Translations under genes and position numbers: made by a program
The notes under the pieces: generated by a model
Database searches by the model: none
What the model was told of the DNA's origin: nothing
What the model saw: only the letters and a program-made list of their open reading frames with translations
Shown: positions 61,522 to 64,000 of the stretch, one piece after another
Layout: every line of letters starts with the position of its first letter
Position numbering within the stretch: the stretch's first letter is position 1
Assembly: GCA_000023725.1 (NCBI GenBank)
Contig: CP001673.1
Location: 630,342-694,341 of the forward strand
Origin: Flavobacteriaceae bacterium 3519-10
GTDB taxonomy: Bacteria; Bacteroidota; Bacteroidia; Flavobacteriales; Weeksellaceae
Direction: 5' to 3'
Length of the DNA: 64,000 bases

Positions 61522-62832
61522 ATGAGCAATATCGTTGCAATCGTTGGGCGCCCCAACGTAGGAAAATCAACCCTTTTTAACCGTTTTCTCGAAAGAAGAG
61601 AAGCCATCGTAGATTCTACAGCTGGTGTTACCAGAGACCGCCACTACGGCAAATCTGACTGGAATGGTGTAGAATTCACCGTAATCGACACCGGCGGTTA
61701 TGAGGTAAATACTGAAGACGTTTTCCAGGAAGAAATCACAAAACAGGTTCAGCTCGCAGTGGACGAGGCTACTTCGATTATTTTCATGCTGAATGTTCAG
61801 GATGGATTAACCGATACCGACCAGGATATTTATGAAATGCTTCGCCGGAGCAACAAACCGGTTTACGTAACCATCAACAAAGTAGATTCTGCTACCGACG
61901 AATTAGCCGCTACTGAATTTTATCAGTTGGGTATCGAAAAATATTTCACGCTTTCATCCGCAACAGGTTCCGGAACGGGAGAATTGTTGGATGCTATTGT
62001 AAATGAATTCCCTACAACAGAATATAAAGATCCGTTCGAAGGTTTGCCTAAGATTACAATTGCCGGCCGTCCAAACGTTGGGAAATCTACGCTGACGAAC
62101 GCGTTACTCGATAAACAGCAAAATATTGTGACGGATGTTGCGGGAACCACAAGAGATTCCATCCAAACATTATACAACAAATTCGGACATGAGTTTGTTT
62201 TGGTAGATACAGCCGGGATGCGCCGCAAAGCAAAAGTGAAGGAAGATCTGGAATTCTATTCAGTGATGCGTTCAATCCGTTCGATTGAATACTCCGACGT
62301 TGTAATTATCATGGTGGATGCTACACTCGGTTGGGAATCTCAGGATATGAATATCTTCGGTCTTGCCCAAAAGAACAGAAAAGGTATCGTAATCGTAGTG
62401 AACAAATGGGATTTGGTTGAAGAAAAACACACCAATACCACACGCGATTTCGAAAATGAGATCAAGGAAAGAATTGGTCAGTTTACGGACATTCCGATTT
62501 TGTTTATTTCGGCTTTAACCAAACAGAGGATTCTGAAATCTGTTGAGGTTGCAATGGAAGTGTACGAAAACAGAGCGAAGAAAATCAAAACTTCAAAACT
62601 TAACGAAGTGATGTTGCCGGTATTCGAACACACGCCACCGCCTGCTATCAAAGGTAAATATGTGAAGATTAAATACTGCGTGCAGCTACCCACACCAAGT
62701 CCGCAATTTGTATTTTTCTGCAACCTGCCTCAATATGTAAAAGAGGCTTACAAGCGCTTTACCGAAAACCAACTCAGAAAACACTTCGGGTTTACCGGGG
62801 TTCCAATTGAAGTTTATTTCCGTCAGAAGTAA
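61522..62832 (+). CDS. der: Ribosome-assembly GTPase Der (EngA)
   Basis: 436 residues with two tandem GTPase domains. First: GRPNVGKSTLFNRF at 8 and DTGGYE. Second: GRPNVGKSTLTNAL near 180, DTAGMRRK and NKWD. C-terminal KH-like domain (GVPIEVYFRQK end). Needed for 50S subunit maturation. TATCTTTG at 61449-61456 is the likely -7 box. Confidence 0.95.
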   Translation: MSNIVAIVGRPNVGKSTLFNRFLERREAIVDSTAGVTRDRHYGKSDWNGVEFTVIDTGGYEVNTEDVFQEEITKQVQLAVDEATSIIFMLNVQDGLTDTDQDIYEMLRRSNKPVYVTINKVDSATDELAATEFYQLGIEKYFTLSSATGSGTGELLDAIVNEFPTTEYKDPFEGLPKITIAGRPNVGKSTLTNALLDKQQNIVTDVAGTTRDSIQTLYNKFGHEFVLVDTAGMRRKAKVKEDLEFYSVMRSIRSIEYSDVVIIMVDATLGWESQDMNIFGLAQKNRKGIVIVVNKWDLVEEKHTNTTRDFENEIKERIGQFTDIPILFISALTKQRILKSVEVAMEVYENRAKKIKTSKLNEVMLPVFEHTPPPAIKGKYVKIKYCVQLPTPSPQFVFFCNLPQYVKEAYKRFTENQLRKHFGFTGVPIEVYFRQK

Positions 62833-62838
62833 AAACTC

Positions 62839-62868
62839 AGCCTTTCAGATTTATCTGAAAGGCTTTTT
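62839..62868 (+). terminator. Terminator after der
   Basis: AGCCTTTCAG/CTGAAAGGCT stem with a 6-nt loop, followed by five T. Confidence 0.9.
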
Positions 62869-62918
62869 AATGCCCTATATTTTTACGAACTTTATACCAT
62901 AAAACCTCAAATTAAACT

Positions 62919-63569
62919 ATGACCACCGTTTTATCAGATCAGTTTTCGCTTATCAATACCTGGATCAACGAACTTCGGAATGTCGAACTTCAGGGCGACC
63001 GCATGAGATTCCGTAGAAATATGGAGCGTATCGGCGAGATCGCGGCTTTCGAAATAAGCAAAGGACTCGAGCAGAAAGAAATTGAAATCACCACACCACT
63101 AGACAGGATTAAGGTAAAGGAAATTGCGGTTCAACCTGTGATTACCACGATTTTAAGAGCCGGTGTTCCTCTTTTTCAGGGAATTTTAAATTACCTCGAC
63201 AAAGCTGATTGCGGCTTTGTTGCCGCGTACCGTAAACATGATGCCAACGATTATTTCTCGATCAAACAGGATTATCTTACCTGCCCTAATATCGACGGAA
63301 GGCCGCTGATTGTTGCTGATCCGATGTTGGCTACCGGTGCGAGTTTAATTGAAGCCATCAAAGACTTACTTAACCACGGAAAACCGTCGCAACTGCATAT
63401 TGTTGCCGCAATAGCGTCGAGACAGGGCGTTGAAACGATTCAGAAAGAATATCCTGAGGCTAAGATCTGGGTTGGGGTGATTGACGAGAATCTTACTTCC
63501 AAAGGATATATTACGCCGGGCCTTGGCGACGCCGGAGATCTCAGTTATGGTGAGAAACTGCAGCGTTAA
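62919..63569 (+). CDS. upp: Uracil phosphoribosyltransferase
   Basis: 216 residues. Salvages uracil to UMP using PRPP. PRPP-binding loop DPMLATGASLIEAI near 137, and a C-terminal GYITPGLGDAGDLSYGEKL segment that contacts uracil. Normal length. Confidence 0.95.
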   Translation: MTTVLSDQFSLINTWINELRNVELQGDRMRFRRNMERIGEIAAFEISKGLEQKEIEITTPLDRIKVKEIAVQPVITTILRAGVPLFQGILNYLDKADCGFVAAYRKHDANDYFSIKQDYLTCPNIDGRPLIVADPMLATGASLIEAIKDLLNHGKPSQLHIVAAIASRQGVETIQKEYPEAKIWVGVIDENLTSKGYITPGLGDAGDLSYGEKLQR

Positions 63570-63576
63570 ATCGTTG

Positions 63577-63999
63577 TCAGTCGATTGCCATTACAAGTAC
63601 AGAAACCTGGTTGTTTCCCGCTTTGAGGATTTCCCACGCAACAGAACTCATCGTGTTTCCGGTGGTGAAAACGTCATCGATAATCAGGACATGTTTATTG
63701 TCGATTTTTTGAGTAACTGAAAACATATTTTCGGTTTCGGTGCGGTGTTTTTTATCTTTCAATGCCTGCGCTTTTTTATAGAAATTCCGTTTGATTAAAT
63801 GATGATCATAAGGAATGCTGAAGTTTTCAGATAAAGTTTCGGTAAAAAGATGAAGCTGGTTGTAGCCCCTTTTCTTCAGTTTTTTCGGATGCAGCGGCAC
63901 GGTAATCATCAAATCCGGCTTTGGGTAAATATCAACTCGATCGGTGGTCCATCCAGCAATTATTTTTCCGGCTTTTTCGCGCTGACCATATTTCAGCTG
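63577..63999 (-). CDS. ComF-family phosphoribosyltransferase, 5' part beyond the window
   Basis: Open frame entering from the right edge (LKYGQREKAGKIIAGW onward) and ending at 63577. It shows the C-terminal ComF domain: DLMITVPLHPKKLKKRGYNQ, then the PRPP motif VLIIDDVFTTGNTMSS. ComF-like proteins support DNA uptake in competent bacteria. The start and any N-terminal zinc finger lie outside. Convergent with upp, seven bases apart. Confidence 0.85.
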   Translation of the reverse strand, partial: QLKYGQREKAGKIIAGWTTDRVDIYPKPDLMITVPLHPKKLKKRGYNQLHLFTETLSENFSIPYDHHLIKRNFYKKAQALKDKKHRTETENMFSVTQKIDNKHVLIIDDVFTTGNTMSSVAWEILKAGNNQVSVLVMAID

Positions 64000-64000
64000 G

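Noticed and set aside
40616..62723. Many 60-150 residue frames antisense to core genes (for example within secDF, uvrA, der and the M1-like gene)
   Set aside because: They are shadows of clear coding genes with no motifs, no leaders and no conservation that I recognise.

Overview
The window comes from a Bacteroidota genome, most likely the Chryseobacterium/Kaistella branch of the Flavobacteriia. Evidence for this is TAnnTTTG promoter boxes (one a clean TTG-N19-TATTTTTG ahead of uvrA), a fused SecDF, a type IX secretion tail on a PQQ-type sugar dehydrogenase, and lineage-typical genes (DUF4290, DUF6952, DUF4846). No rRNA, tRNA, CRISPR array or insertion sequence was seen.

Region 1 (1-1960): the 5' part of a conserved Bacteroidota hypothetical gene, a 450-bp gap, and a leftward tyrosine recombinase (698-1768). 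A near-consensus leftward promoter and two GCGTTAG motifs follow. The second motif is the entry point of the array.

Region 2 (1961-about 38364): the main feature, a 36-kb A/T-rich integron-like array of 47 gene cassettes, all in the same direction and diverging from the recombinase, as in chromosomal integrons. Cassettes 1-46 each end in an attC-like imperfect palindrome, 127-133 bp long in 44 cases and about 195 bp in two. Every cassette begins G|TT-N7-A. Nearly every cassette ends C-N7-AAC just before the palindrome, with the N7 complementary to that cassette's own start. Each cassette therefore carries a private terminal inverted repeat with a fixed A/C mismatch at position 10. The recombinase lacks the extra domain of integron integrases (IntI), so this looks like an integron run by a different, Xer-like enzyme. 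Cargo is mostly unknown lipoproteins, secreted proteins and small membrane proteins, plus several immunity-protein-like families (DUF4253, DUF4304, NTF2-fold, Imm33-like, DUF551, SF0329), an HNH-GHKL ATPase fusion, an HExxH protein, and TPR, LRR and propeller proteins. One cassette has no gene but carries an intrinsic terminator; another carries two overlapping antisense genes. A lipoprotein cassette occurs twice with the same internal 626-bp inversion, which cuts the gene from its start. The last cassette is truncated and has no attC.

Region 3 (38365-64000): ordinary G/C-richer chromosome. In order: hemN-like oxidase, sugar dehydrogenase, secDF, MFS transporter, tatA, PAP2 phosphatase, an M1-like outer-membrane protein without HExxH, DUF4846, YceI, greA/B, a DsbA/FrnE oxidoreductase, uvrA, a GNAT, a lipoprotein, DUF6952-thioredoxin, peroxiredoxin, a haem-binding protein with a DCC protein, DUF4290-murA, der, upp and the 3' part of a comF-like gene. 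MurA carries Asp where the fosfomycin-sensitive Cys normally sits.

Cassettes are numbered 1-47 from the recombinase end. All family names come from reading motifs, without database searches.
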